From assembly GCA_016712445.1 (NCBI GenBank), contig JADJRB010000001.1, forward strand, positions 1,178,001-1,242,000: a DNA stretch of 64,000 nt, given 5' to 3'. The DNA comes from Acidobacteriota bacterium. GTDB lineage: Bacteria; Pseudomonadota; Alphaproteobacteria; Caulobacterales; Hyphomonadaceae. A program made the translations under genes and the position numbers. Under the pieces are notes generated by a model. It was not told where the DNA came from. It searched no databases and saw nothing but the letters and a program-made list of their open reading frames with translations. Of this stretch, positions 7,854 to 16,121 are shown piece after piece; within the stretch, counting starts at the first letter, position 1; the number at the start of each line of letters is the position of its first letter.

Positions 7854-8489
7854 ATGGCCCGGACGGCGAACCCCAAAACCCGCGACAGCCTGATGGAGGC
7901 GGCCTTCGGGCTGATCCGGCAGAAGGGCCTGGCGGCGACGAGCGTGGACGAAATCTGCGCGGCGGCCGGCGTGTCGAAGGGGGCCTTCTTCCACTACTTC
8001 GCGAGCAAGGACGCGCTGGCCGCCGAGGCGGCGTATCACTGGTCTGCGGTGACCGAGCCGTTCTTTGCGGGGGCCGACTATCACGCGCCGGAAGATCCGC
8101 TCGACCGGGTGCTGGGCTATATCGACCTGCGCCGCGCGATGACCGACGGAGAGATTGCCGAGTTCACCTGCTTTGTCGGCACGATGGTGCAGGAAGCCTG
8201 GACGACGAGCCCGGCGGTGCAGGCGGCGGCGTGGGACAGCATGTCCCGGCACGCCGATGCGCTGGTGCCCGACATCGAAGCGGCGCGGCGTGCGCGCGGC
8301 ATCACGGGCGACTGGACCGCCCGCAGCCTTGCCCTGCACATGGTGAGCGTGGTGCAGGGCGCCTTCATTCTTGCCAAGGCGAGCGGCGACCGCGCGCTGG
8401 CCGGCGACAGCATCGGCCACCTGCGCCGGTATGTTGAACACCTGTTTGCGCCGGCCAGCCCGGCTGGCGCCCTCCGCAAAGGAAATTGA
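7854..8489 (+). CDS. TetR/AcrR-family transcriptional regulator
   Basis: 211 aa. The N-terminal helix-turn-helix has the TetR pattern (ATSVDEICAAAGVSKGAFFHYFASKDAL, about residues 24-51), followed by a helical ligand domain. First gene of a rightward run of small enzymes, with a palindrome over its promoter, so it probably represses its own operon. The inducer is unknown. Confidence 0.9.
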   Translation: MARTANPKTRDSLMEAAFGLIRQKGLAATSVDEICAAAGVSKGAFFHYFASKDALAAEAAYHWSAVTEPFFAGADYHAPEDPLDRVLGYIDLRRAMTDGEIAEFTCFVGTMVQEAWTTSPAVQAAAWDSMSRHADALVPDIEAARRARGITGDWTARSLALHMVSVVQGAFILAKASGDRALAGDSIGHLRRYVEHLFAPASPAGALRKGN

Positions 8490-8490
8490 A

Positions 8491-8934
8491 ATGACCGGAA
8501 CCGTTCGCCTGCACCGCGTGCTGACTGCCCCGCCCGAGAAGGTGTTCCGCGCCTTCGTGGAAGCCGATGCGATTGCCAGCTGGCTGCCGCCTTTCGGCTT
8601 CACATGCACCGTACACGAACTGGAGGCGCGCAAGGGCGGCAAGCACAAGATGTCGTTCCGCAACTTCACGACCGGGGGAAGCCATTCTTTCGGCGGTGAA
8701 TACCTCGAATTCGAGCCCGGGAAGAAACTGGTGTACACGGACAGGTTCGACGATCCGAACATGCCGGGCGAAATGACCGTGACGGTGACGCTGAAGGCCG
8801 TGCCGTCCGGCACTGACATGACCATCGTGCAGGACGGCATCCCGGACATGATCCCGGTCGATGGATGTTACATCGGCTGGCAGGAATGCCTTCAGAAGTT
8901 CGGCCGGCTGGTCGAGCCCGACATCAACATGTGA
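8491..8934 (+). CDS. SRPBCC / AHSA1-like domain protein (first copy)
   Basis: 147 aa. START/Bet v1-like hydrophobic-cavity protein of the Activator of Hsp90 ATPase homologue 1-like family (VLTAPPEKVFRAFVEADAIASWLPP, GGEYLEFEPGKKLVYTDRF, GWQECLQKFGRLVE). The ATG immediately follows the TetR stop, with AAAGGA as ribosome site. It likely binds a small hydrophobic ligand; its partner in the operon is a second SRPBCC protein. Confidence 0.85.
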   Translation: MTGTVRLHRVLTAPPEKVFRAFVEADAIASWLPPFGFTCTVHELEARKGGKHKMSFRNFTTGGSHSFGGEYLEFEPGKKLVYTDRFDDPNMPGEMTVTVTLKAVPSGTDMTIVQDGIPDMIPVDGCYIGWQECLQKFGRLVEPDINM

Positions 8935-8943
8935 GGGCGGGCC

Positions 8944-9543
8944 ATGCGCAAGACCACAATTCTCGAACACGTCTCGCTGGACGGCATCATCCAGGCGCCC
9001 GGCGGGCCGGAGGAAGACCGCGATGGCGGCTTTGCCTATGGCGGCTGGTCCGCGCCGCATGACGACCCCGCAGGCGGCGAGGCGATCGAGGCGGCGCATG
9101 GCGAACGGTTCGACCTGCTGATCGGACGGCGGACGTATGACATCTGGGCCGGGTACTGGCCGCAGGCGGAAGGTCCGATGGCGGACCAGATCAACGGCGC
9201 CACGAAATATGTGGCGACGCACCGGCCGGAGAGCCTGGCCTGGGGGCCTGCGGAAGCGGTGGGCGCAGACCTGGCGGCGCAGGTGCGGCGCATCAAGGCA
9301 TCCGCCGGGCCGGACCTGATCGTGTGGGGCAGCTCGTCGCTGACCTCGCCGCTGATCAGTGAAGGGCTCGCCGATGAGGTGATCCTGATGATCTTTCCTG
9401 TACTCATCGGCACGGGCAAGCGCCTGTTCGGCGGGGGCGCCGCGCCTTCCGAACTGAAACTGATCCGTAGCCGGACGGGCGAATCCGGCGTGACGGTCAA
9501 TACCTACACCCCTGCCGGTCCTGTGCGGACCGGTTCCTACTGA
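8944..9543 (+). CDS. RibD C-terminal/DHFR-like reductase family protein
   Basis: 199 aa. Single-domain dihydrofolate-reductase-fold protein of the RibD-C group. It has the usual N-terminal start (EHVSLDGIIQAPGG), the LLIGRRTYDIW block, LIVWGSSSLTSPLISEGLADEVIL and VLIGTGKRLFGG near the C-terminus, the NADPH-binding layout of the family. Genes of this type often sit beside SRPBCC proteins. Substrate unknown; a role in riboflavin synthesis is not implied. Confidence 0.85.
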   Translation: MRKTTILEHVSLDGIIQAPGGPEEDRDGGFAYGGWSAPHDDPAGGEAIEAAHGERFDLLIGRRTYDIWAGYWPQAEGPMADQINGATKYVATHRPESLAWGPAEAVGADLAAQVRRIKASAGPDLIVWGSSSLTSPLISEGLADEVILMIFPVLIGTGKRLFGGGAAPSELKLIRSRTGESGVTVNTYTPAGPVRTGSY

Positions 9544-9572
9544 CCCCCCTGCCCCAGACCGGAGACACGAAG

Positions 9573-10055
9573 ATGACCGATACAAAGACAAGGAGCGCCG
9601 CGAAGTTCGTGCTCGAGATTGACCGTGTGCTGGACGCGCCGGTGAAGAATGTCTGGCGCTGCTGGACCGAGCCGAAGCTGATGGAGGAATGGTTCTGCCC
9701 GAAGCCGTGGCGCGCGACGGAGATTGCCATCGACCTGCGGCCCGGCGGCGAGATGACTTCGGTGTTTCGCGGGCCGGACGGCGAGGCCTTCCCGAATGCC
9801 GGGGTTTTCCTGGAAGTGGATCCGATGCGCCGGCTGGTGTCGACGGATGCCTTCCGGGCGGGCTGGGTGCCGGCGGATCAGGCCTTCATGACGACCGAAG
9901 TATTGCTTGAGGATGCCGGCGGCGGGCGCACGCATTTCATCTGGCGGGCGCTGCACTGGAACGAGGAATCGATGAAGCAGCACGAGGCGATGGGCTTCGA
10001 ACAAGGCTGGGGCGCCGCGACCGACCAGCTTGAAGCGCTGGCGAAAAGCCTGTAA
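9573..10055 (+). CDS. SRPBCC / AHSA1-like domain protein (second copy)
   Basis: 160 aa, the second SRPBCC protein of this gene group (LEIDRVLDAPVKNVWRCWTEPKLMEEWFCPKPW at the N-terminus, HEAMGFEQGWGAATDQLEALAKSL at the C-terminus). The two copies are only distantly alike, so they probably bind different ligands or form a pair. Same strand and close spacing to its neighbours support co-transcription. Confidence 0.85.
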   Translation: MTDTKTRSAAKFVLEIDRVLDAPVKNVWRCWTEPKLMEEWFCPKPWRATEIAIDLRPGGEMTSVFRGPDGEAFPNAGVFLEVDPMRRLVSTDAFRAGWVPADQAFMTTEVLLEDAGGGRTHFIWRALHWNEESMKQHEAMGFEQGWGAATDQLEALAKSL

Positions 10056-10066
10056 CGCGCGCGGCC

Positions 10067-10681
10067 ATGCGCCGCCTGTTTGCCAGCCTCATCGACGAAC
10101 TGCCGATCGGCAACGAGGCCCTGCGCGCGGGCCTGGAGCGCGCGGCCTGGGTGCTGTCGGAAGACGATGCGGCCGGCAATGACTGGTGCGAGCGCGAGGG
10201 CTATCCGGGCTATACGTCCTATGCCTCGCTCGACGACCTGCCCGAGCGGATGCCGGAATTCGCCGAGCTGAAGAAGCAGCTCGACAAGGCGGCCGCGAAG
10301 TTTGCGAAGGCGCTGCACTGGGACATGGACGGGCTGGCGCTCGAACTCGACGCGATCTGGGTGAACATCCTCGGCGAGGGCGGCCACCATACGGGCCATA
10401 TCCATCCGGGGTCGGTCATTTCGGGCACCTATTATGTCTGTGTGCCGGAGGGCGCCGGACGCCTGAAATTCGAAGACCCGCGCCTCGCGATGATGATGGC
10501 GGCGCCGCAGCTGGTGGACGACGCGCCGGAAGAGGCGCGCCGGTTCGTCTATGCGCAGCCGAAGGAAGGCCACTGCCTTCTCTGGGAAAGCTGGCTGCGG
10601 CACGAAGTGATGCCTTCGCTGAGCGAAGAGGCGCGGATTTCCGTGAGCTTCAATTATGCGGTGCGGCGGCGGGGCAAATGA
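10067..10681 (+). CDS. Putative 2OG-Fe(II) oxygenase (TIGR02466-like)
   Basis: 204 aa. The C-terminal half has the double-stranded beta-helix pattern of this putative oxygenase family: HTGHIHPGSVISGTYYVCVP (candidate iron ligands His111/His113), KFEDPR, then LLWESWLRHEVMPSLSEEARISVSFN with His179 and Arg190 for the third ligand and 2-oxoglutarate. Its stop overlaps the next start in an ATGA junction. Substrate unknown. Confidence 0.75.
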   Translation: MRRLFASLIDELPIGNEALRAGLERAAWVLSEDDAAGNDWCEREGYPGYTSYASLDDLPERMPEFAELKKQLDKAAAKFAKALHWDMDGLALELDAIWVNILGEGGHHTGHIHPGSVISGTYYVCVPEGAGRLKFEDPRLAMMMAAPQLVDDAPEEARRFVYAQPKEGHCLLWESWLRHEVMPSLSEEARISVSFNYAVRRRGK

Positions 10682-10983
10682 TCATCATTGTCGGCCACGT
10701 CATCACCAGGCCGGAAACGGCGGCGCGCATCACCGAACTTTGCATTGAGCACAGCCGGCGGTCGCGCGCCGAGCCGGGATGTATCGCGCACAATGTGCAT
10801 GTGGATTGCGAGGACCCGTCGCGGCTGGTGTTTGTCGAGCAATGGACGGACGCCGAGGCGCTGAAGGCGCACTTTGCGGTGCCGGAGAGCATTGCCTTCG
10901 TGCGCGAGGTGCGGGCGCTGGCGGCGGCGCGCACCGAGATGAAAGTGTTCGAGGCGCAGGAAGCATCGCCCGGCAAGCGCTAG
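10678..10983 (+). CDS. Antibiotic biosynthesis monooxygenase (ABM) domain protein
   Basis: 101 aa. Small ferredoxin-like alpha+beta barrel protein: IIIVGHVITRPETAARI, then SRAEPGCIAHNVHVD, FVEQWTDAEALKAHF. Such proteins act on quinols, polycyclic phenols or haem, usually without a cofactor. Translationally coupled to the oxygenase by a 4-bp overlap. Confidence 0.8.
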   Translation: MIIIVGHVITRPETAARITELCIEHSRRSRAEPGCIAHNVHVDCEDPSRLVFVEQWTDAEALKAHFAVPESIAFVREVRALAAARTEMKVFEAQEASPGKR

Positions 10984-11037
10984 CCCCCGGCGCGCAGATC
11001 GCGCAGGATGGCGCGAACGCTGCGGGAGGCCCAAGAG

Positions 11038-11874
11038 ATGACAAGCGAAGTGACGTCAGAAGCCTGGGATTTCGGACGCGGGCTGGCCGGCTATGTGTGG
11101 CGCAGCCCGGCGGCGAAGGCGAAACTGCTGCTGGCGCATGGGTACGGCGAGTATGCCGAACGCTACGTGGAGCATTATCACCGGCTGATCCCGCGCCTGA
11201 CGGCGGCGGGTTTCGACGTCTACGCCTTCGACCTGCAGGGACACGGACGATCGCCCGGCGCGCGCGGCGTCACCGACATGCGCCGCGCCGTGGACGACCA
11301 TCTCGCGGCGCGGGCGGCGCTGGCGAAGGATGGCGGGCCGGTCTTCCTGTTCGGCCATTCGCTCGGCGGGCTGGTGACCGCGGCAAGTGTCGCGCAGTCG
11401 CCGGACGGCGCGGCCGGCGCGGTGCTCAGCGCCCCGGCGATCCTTGTCGAACTCGGCGGCGCGCTGAAGGCGGTGGCCGGGCTGATGTCGGCGGTCGCGC
11501 CCGCCGCGCGGCTGACGCCGCCGATTGCACCGGCCAGCCTGTCGCGCATTCCGGAAGAAGTGGCGGCTTATACGTCTGACCCGATGATCTGCCTCGAGGC
11601 GCCGCCGGCGCGGCTGGGGGCGACGGCGATTGCTGTGTCCGAAGCCGGCTGGCGGCGGTATGGCGACTGGACGGTGCCGGTGCTGGTGGTGCACGGCGCG
11701 AAGGATGCGGCGACGCCGGCGAAAGGCTCGCAGCGGTTCTTCGATCTAGTGAAGTCAGACGACAAGACGCTCGAGATTTTCCCGGAAGGTTATCACGAAC
11801 TGCTCAACGATCTCGACCGCGACGCGGCGCTGGCGCTGATCCTCGGATGGCTCGAGGCGCGCCGGCCACGTTAA
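11038..11874 (+). CDS. Alpha/beta hydrolase (monoacylglycerol lipase-like)
   Basis: 278 aa serine hydrolase. LFGHSLGGLV holds the nucleophile (about Ser108), VVHGAKDAATPA the acid, and GYHELLNDLD the His. The oxyanion segment LAHGYGEYAERY and the block DLQGHGRSPG resemble lysophospholipase/monoacylglycerol lipase proteins. ATG 11038 is preferred to 11008 because GGGAGG lies at good spacing before it. Possibly the last gene of the TetR-led group. Confidence 0.85.
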   Translation: MTSEVTSEAWDFGRGLAGYVWRSPAAKAKLLLAHGYGEYAERYVEHYHRLIPRLTAAGFDVYAFDLQGHGRSPGARGVTDMRRAVDDHLAARAALAKDGGPVFLFGHSLGGLVTAASVAQSPDGAAGAVLSAPAILVELGGALKAVAGLMSAVAPAARLTPPIAPASLSRIPEEVAAYTSDPMICLEAPPARLGATAIAVSEAGWRRYGDWTVPVLVVHGAKDAATPAKGSQRFFDLVKSDDKTLEIFPEGYHELLNDLDRDAALALILGWLEARRPR

Positions 11875-11969
11875 CGCATCGGGGCAGCTGCGCACCTTGA
11901 CCTTTTTGCTGCGGCGCGTCATCGGGGCGCCAGAAACGCCCTCCCCGCTCCGCCCGAAGGACACGCGCC

Positions 11970-12503
11970 ATGGACCTTTCCAAGATCAAGACCGGCAACA
12001 ACCCGCCGGATGATGTCAACGTCCTGATCGAATGCCCGCTCGGCGGCGACGCGATCAAGTACGAGATCGACAAGGAAAGCGGCGCCATGTTCGTGGACCG
12101 GTTCCTGTACACGGAGATGCGCTATCCCTGTAACTACGGCTTCATTCCGCACACGCTCAGTCTCGACGGCGACCCGATCGACGTGATGGTGGTCGGCAAC
12201 CGTCCGCTGGTGCCCGGCTCGGTGCTGCGCGCGCGCCCGGTCGGCGTACTGATGATGACCGACGACAAGGGCCAGGACGAGAAGATCCTCGCGGTGCCGC
12301 ACCCGAAACTGACCGGCTATTACGACAAGATCGCGACCTATCACGACCTGCCGCAGACGCTGATCGACAAGGTCCAGCACTTCTTCCAGCACTACAAGGA
12401 TCTGGAGACCGGCAAGTGGACGCGCGTCGAAGGCTGGTTCGGGGTCGACAAGGCGCGCGAGCTGATCCGCGACGCGGTGGTGCGGGCGCAGAACGAGAAG
12501 TAA
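11970..12503 (+). CDS. ppa: Inorganic pyrophosphatase (family I)
   Basis: 177 aa, soluble Mg-dependent hexameric pyrophosphatase that hydrolyses PPi from biosynthesis. The signature DGDPIDVMV supplies the metal-binding Asp residues. KYEIDKESGAMFVDRFLYT and YPCNYGFIPHTLSLDGD are strongly conserved, and KDLETGKW lies near the C-terminus. Confidence 0.96.
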   Translation: MDLSKIKTGNNPPDDVNVLIECPLGGDAIKYEIDKESGAMFVDRFLYTEMRYPCNYGFIPHTLSLDGDPIDVMVVGNRPLVPGSVLRARPVGVLMMTDDKGQDEKILAVPHPKLTGYYDKIATYHDLPQTLIDKVQHFFQHYKDLETGKWTRVEGWFGVDKARELIRDAVVRAQNEK

Positions 12504-12511
12504 GGCCACCC

Positions 12512-12545
12512 CGCAGGACAAAGTCCTGCGAAGCGGCGCAGCCGC
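12512..12545. terminator. Tandem hairpins between ppa and tRNA-Ala
   Basis: Two adjacent perfect hairpins: CGCAGGAC-AAA-GTCCTGCG (12512-12530) and GCGGC-GCA-GCCGC (12533-12545). They lie between the 3' ends of two converging genes. Neither is followed by a clear T-run, so termination is inferred from placement; they may also be a dispersed repeat. Confidence 0.5.
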
Positions 12546-12554
12546 GAAGCAGGA

Positions 12555-12630
12555 TGGTGGAGACGAGGAGGATCGAACTCCCGACCTCGGCATTGCGAAC
12601 GCCGCGCTCTCCCAGCTGAGCTACGTCCCC
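12555..12630 (-). tRNA. tRNA-Ala (anticodon CGC)
   Basis: A 76-nt cloverleaf on the minus strand with encoded CCA. The 7-bp acceptor stem GGGGACG/CGTCTCC has one G-U pair. The D-arm GCTC-AGCTGGGA-GAGC, a 5-bp anticodon stem, loop TTCGCAA with anticodon CGC, and T-loop TTCGATC all fit. It reads GCG Ala codons, which are common in this GC-rich DNA. Confidence 0.95.
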
Positions 12631-12692
12631 ACTCTGCCCAGAAATATAGCGGCGCCCGCGCAGAGTGGAAGAGGCCGCGACATTACGCAGCC

Positions 12693-13316
12693 CTAGGGCG
12701 CGACGACTTCGAAGCGCTTCGTCTTCGGGTTCCGCCAGTGCAGCTCGCCGTGCTTGATGGCGAACCAGGCACCGTGCAGTTCGAGCTCGCCGGCCTGCAC
12801 CTTCTCGGCGACCCACGGGAACGTCATCAGGTTCGCCAGCGAGGTTTCGATGCCTTCGAGTTCGAGCGCGAACTGCGGGTTGACCGAACCGCTCTCGCGG
12901 ACCCGGTCGCGGGCCTCGTCGAGCAGCTTCACCCAGTTGGCGACAAACTCGCCGATCAGCGGGCTCTTGTTTTCGGTCAGCGACGCGGAGACGCCGCCGC
13001 AGCCGCCGTGGCCCATGACCACGATATGGCGCACCTTGAGGACGCGGACCGCGAATTCGAGGGCCGAAGAGACGCCGTGCAGGCCGCCGTCCGGCTTGTA
13101 GGGGGGCACAAGGTTGGCGACGTTGCGCACGACGAACATCTGGCCGGGGGCGGCGTTGAAGATGTCGGACGGCTCGGCCCGGCTGTCGGCGCAGGCGATC
13201 AGCATGACGTCAGGGTCCTGCCCTTCCCCGAGTTCCCGGTAGAGCTGGACTTGCTGGGCATAGGCGCCTGCGCGGAACCGGCGATAACCGGCGATCATGT
13301 CTTCGACGGATTTCAT
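12693..13316 (-). CDS. Beta-class carbonic anhydrase
   Basis: 207 aa zinc enzyme interconverting CO2 and bicarbonate. Cys42 and the Asp44-Arg46 dyad lie in ACADSR; His103 and Cys106 in GHGGCGG complete the zinc site. PGQMFVVRNVAN and GVSSALEFAVRVL are typical. The ATG at 13316 has AGGAG upstream and is preferred to an in-frame upstream codon. Confidence 0.95.
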   Translation of the reverse strand: MKSVEDMIAGYRRFRAGAYAQQVQLYRELGEGQDPDVMLIACADSRAEPSDIFNAAPGQMFVVRNVANLVPPYKPDGGLHGVSSALEFAVRVLKVRHIVVMGHGGCGGVSASLTENKSPLIGEFVANWVKLLDEARDRVRESGSVNPQFALELEGIETSLANLMTFPWVAEKVQAGELELHGAWFAIKHGELHWRNPKTKRFEVVAP

Positions 13317-13467
13317 GTTCGCTCCTGCAACATTTTCACAGCGGGATACGCAATTCCTGCGCGCTCGCAAGCATTTTCGAAACCAATGGCATCTAGAACG
13401 GAACGGTCTGTTTCGCCCCGCAGCCGATTTCGTCTATAACGCCTGCCGGGCCCCAAGGAGCTTCTAG

Positions 13468-14097
13468 ATGGATACCCCGACCGACGCGCAGAACGCAGCC
13501 CCTGCCCCGGCAGCGTCGACTTCCAAGTCCCGCAAGGGGCCGACGCGGAGCGAAGCGTCGAAGTCAGCGATCCTGGAAGCCGCCCGTGAGGAAATGGCGG
13601 AGAATGGCTGGCGCGGGTTCAGCGTGGACTCGGTCGCCAAGCGCGCAAGTGCTTCAAAACAAACGATTTATCGCTGGTGGCCTTCGATCGGCGCGATGTG
13701 TGTGGACGCCGCCCTCGCGCTGATCCCGGACGCGCCCGAAGGCGGACGCGACCCACAGGAGCGCATTACCGCCCTGATCATTCCGCTCGAAGCGGCTGCC
13801 CGTACCGGCCATGGCCATGCCGTGCTGCGCGTGGCGCTGCTGGCGGCGGCGGATGACAAGGATGCCGGCGAAGTCTGGCGCGCCTGGGTTGGCCGCGACA
13901 TTCGCCAGCCGCTGCGCATGCTGCTGGCGGAACTGGCCGCAAAACGCGTGATCCGGCGCGATTTCGAGCTGGATGATGTGATCGAGCAACTGCTGGGCCC
14001 GATCTTCCACCGCCTGACGATCATGCGGGCGCCGGTGAAGGACGGCTTCTGCGCCGACCAGTCGGCGGCCTTCCTGCGCACCTACGGCGCGCTCTGA
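13468..14097 (+). CDS. TetR/AcrR-family transcriptional regulator
   Basis: 209 aa. An Ala/Pro/Ser-rich disordered N-terminal tail (about 25 residues) precedes the TetR helix-turn-helix (GFSVDSVAKRASASKQTIYRWWPSIGAM). The C-terminal helical domain resembles TetR_C_11-type regulators. Divergent from the carbonic anhydrase gene. No target is evident. Confidence 0.88.
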   Translation: MDTPTDAQNAAPAPAASTSKSRKGPTRSEASKSAILEAAREEMAENGWRGFSVDSVAKRASASKQTIYRWWPSIGAMCVDAALALIPDAPEGGRDPQERITALIIPLEAAARTGHGHAVLRVALLAAADDKDAGEVWRAWVGRDIRQPLRMLLAELAAKRVIRRDFELDDVIEQLLGPIFHRLTIMRAPVKDGFCADQSAAFLRTYGAL

Positions 14098-14106
14098 CCT
14101 TTTGCC

Positions 14107-14652
14107 TTACTTGCGGCGCCAGACCATCAGGGGGTCAAAGGCGCCGGTTTCGGCGGCCTTCTGCAGGGCGGCGATCTGGTCGGAGACCGGGTTGGCGGCG
14201 GGCTTTGCCTTGCTGCCGGGCTGGTAGAGGGCCTCGTCGAGGCGGCAGATCTGTTCGTAGAGCGCCTCGGCCCGGCCCACGAGTTCGAGGAAACGAGGCG
14301 GCAGGCCGCGGCCATGCTGGGCGGCGGGATCGAGCGGCGGGTCGTCGCGCTTGATCCGGTACTTGCGGGCGCCGGCCTCTTCGCGGCGCATTTCGCCGTC
14401 GCGCACGGCTTTCTGCATGACCAGCCAGGAAGCGGCCTGCATCAGGCGCGTCGTCAGCTCCATGCTCCAGGCCGAATAGGTCAGGCCCGCCTCGCGCGGC
14501 AGCGCCTTGGATTGCTCGCGGCCGGGGCCATCCAGATAGGACGCGGTTTCCTCCACGAGGGCCATGCCGCGCGTGAACACGGTGTCAAACAGCTTGCCGC
14601 CGGTGAAGGCCTCCGGGCCCGCAGGCGGATCAATCGTGTCACGTTCAGCCAT
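14107..14652 (-). CDS. DUF1465 family protein
   Basis: 181 aa, largely helical cytoplasmic protein conserved in Alphaproteobacteria (FDTVFTRGMALVEETASYLDGPGR, LTYSAWSMELTTRLMQAASWLVMQKAV, PRFLELVGRAEALYEQICRLDEAL). The family has no established function. Converges on the TetR gene, leaving 9 bp between stops. Confidence 0.7.
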   Translation of the reverse strand: MAERDTIDPPAGPEAFTGGKLFDTVFTRGMALVEETASYLDGPGREQSKALPREAGLTYSAWSMELTTRLMQAASWLVMQKAVRDGEMRREEAGARKYRIKRDDPPLDPAAQHGRGLPPRFLELVGRAEALYEQICRLDEALYQPGSKAKPAANPVSDQIAALQKAAETGAFDPLMVWRRK

Positions 14653-14717
14653 TTGCCCCCCATCCGAGATCGGTGTCCGGCCGCCGCCAGACTAGACCTG
14701 CAGCCCTTTCACGAGAC

Positions 14718-14903
14718 TTAACTGCCGCCGCCAAACAAGGCGTCGGCGGCGCGCTTCTGCGCTTTCTTGCGGTCGATTTCGGCTTCGCACGCGCCGATTT
14801 CGGATTTCAGCCATGCGATATGCACCTCCAGTTCCTCGACCGACATCTGGTCGAGGGCCTGCGGGCGCTTGATGCGGACCGGCTCTTCATCATGGATGGC
14901 CAT
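14718..14903 (-). CDS. DUF1192 family small protein
   Basis: 61 aa. MAIHDEEPVRIKRP, then the conserved core MSVEELEVHIAWLKSEI leading into a short charged coiled coil (ACEAEIDRKKAQKRAADALFGG). This matches the DUF1192 family of Alphaproteobacteria. Divergent from the quinone oxidoreductase gene, close to DUF1465. Function unknown. Confidence 0.75.
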   Translation of the reverse strand: MAIHDEEPVRIKRPQALDQMSVEELEVHIAWLKSEIGACEAEIDRKKAQKRAADALFGGGS

Positions 14904-14997
14904 CGGGCGCTCCCGTTCTGCGGGTTCAGAAAAGCAGAAAGAGGCGCTAGAAGCGACTCGAAATCCTTCTCCAACGCCCTGATACGGAGGCGCCAAG

Positions 14998-15972
14998 ATG
15001 TCCGCCATGATGAAAGCCGCCTTTGCATCCGCCGGGGAGAAACTGGTGCTGACGGAAATGCCACGCACCGAGCCTGCGGCCGGCGAGGTGCAGATCGAGG
15101 TGGCGGCGGCCGGCCTCAACCGCGCCGACCTCGCGCAGAAAGCGGGCGCCTATCCGCCGCCGCCGGGCGCCTCGCCGATCCTCGGGCTGGAAGTGTCCGG
15201 CATCGTGTCGGCGGTTGGTCCGGGCACGGAGCGCTACAAGGTGGGCGACCGGGTGGCGGCGCTGCTGGCGGGCGGCGGCTATGCCACGCATGTCTGCGCC
15301 GATGAGGGATCGGTACTGCCGGTGCCGGCGGGGTTTGACCTGACGCTCGCCTGCTGCTTTCCCGAAGCGATGTTCACGGTGTGGGCCAACGTGTTCGACC
15401 GGGCAGGCCTGAAGCGGGGCGAGGCTTTTCTCTGCCACGGCGCAACCAGCGGCATTGGCGTGATGGCGCTGCAGATGGCGAAGGTGTGGGGCGCCTCCCC
15501 TATCTTCGGCACGGCGGGCTCCGACGAGAAGTGCGCGCTCGCGCGCGAACTGGGCGCCACGCGGGCCATCAACTACCGGACCGAAGCGTTCGAGGAGGTG
15601 GTGAAAGCCGAAGGCGGCGCGGATGTGACGCTCGACATGGTCGGCGGCGAATACATCCAGAAGAACATCTCGGCCGCCAAACTCGACGGGCGGATCATCA
15701 ACATTGCCTACCAGGAGGGCTTTGCGGCGAGCGTGAACTTCGCGCCGGTGCTGATGAAGCGGCTGTCGGTGATGGCCACGACGCTGCGGGCCCGGCCAGT
15801 GAAAGAGAAACGCCGCATCCGCGACGCCGTGGAGCGGGATTTCTGGCCGCACGTGATTTCCGGGCATATCCGGCCGGTGCTGGACGGGGCGTTCCCGCTG
15901 GCCGAGGCCGAAGCAGCCCTCGCCCGGATGAGCAGCGGCGGGCATTCGGGCAAAATCCTGCTCAGGCCGTGA
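14998..15972 (+). CDS. NAD(P)H:quinone oxidoreductase, zinc-less MDR family (PIG3-like)
   Basis: 324 aa medium-chain dehydrogenase/reductase. GroES-like N-terminal half (LNRADLAQKAGAYPPPPGAS), then a Rossmann half (GATSGIGVMALQMAKVWGA). No structural or catalytic Zn cysteines. The PPPPGAS and GGYATH stretches and the C-terminal SGGHSGKILL match the PIG3-like quinone oxidoreductases. It reduces quinones with NADPH. Confidence 0.88.
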   Translation: MSAMMKAAFASAGEKLVLTEMPRTEPAAGEVQIEVAAAGLNRADLAQKAGAYPPPPGASPILGLEVSGIVSAVGPGTERYKVGDRVAALLAGGGYATHVCADEGSVLPVPAGFDLTLACCFPEAMFTVWANVFDRAGLKRGEAFLCHGATSGIGVMALQMAKVWGASPIFGTAGSDEKCALARELGATRAINYRTEAFEEVVKAEGGADVTLDMVGGEYIQKNISAAKLDGRIINIAYQEGFAASVNFAPVLMKRLSVMATTLRARPVKEKRRIRDAVERDFWPHVISGHIRPVLDGAFPLAEAEAALARMSSGGHSGKILLRP

Positions 15973-16058
15973 AAACAGGCCTTTTCCACAGAATGCCTTT
16001 CCACCCGGGCTCATCTGGCGTATAGCGCCCGCAAGGTATCAGCCGCGCTGAACCCTGA

Positions 16059-16085
16059 CCGCCCGGCACCCCAAGTGCCGGGCGG
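16059..16085. other. Hairpin between quinone oxidoreductase and DUF1013 genes
   Basis: A perfect 10-bp stem CCGCCCGGCA/TGCCGGGCGG with a 7-nt loop in the 149-bp gap. A T6 run lies about 17 nt further on, too far for a classic terminator. It may end the upstream transcript or form part of the leader of the DUF1013 gene. Confidence 0.5.
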
Positions 16086-16121
16086 CTGCATTTCAGGCGG
16101 CAGTTTTTTGAGGAGATTCCC

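Noticed and set aside
7695..8849. In-frame extension of the TIR-WD40 gene to a 997-aa ORF
   Set aside because: The extra N-terminal 385 residues lie antisense to the TetR and SRPBCC genes, are low-complexity Arg/Ala-rich, and precede the clear TIR start.
7854..11874. Biosynthetic gene cluster for an antibiotic
   Set aside because: ABM-domain and SRPBCC proteins also occur in general metabolism, and no core biosynthetic enzyme (PKS, NRPS, RiPP) is present.
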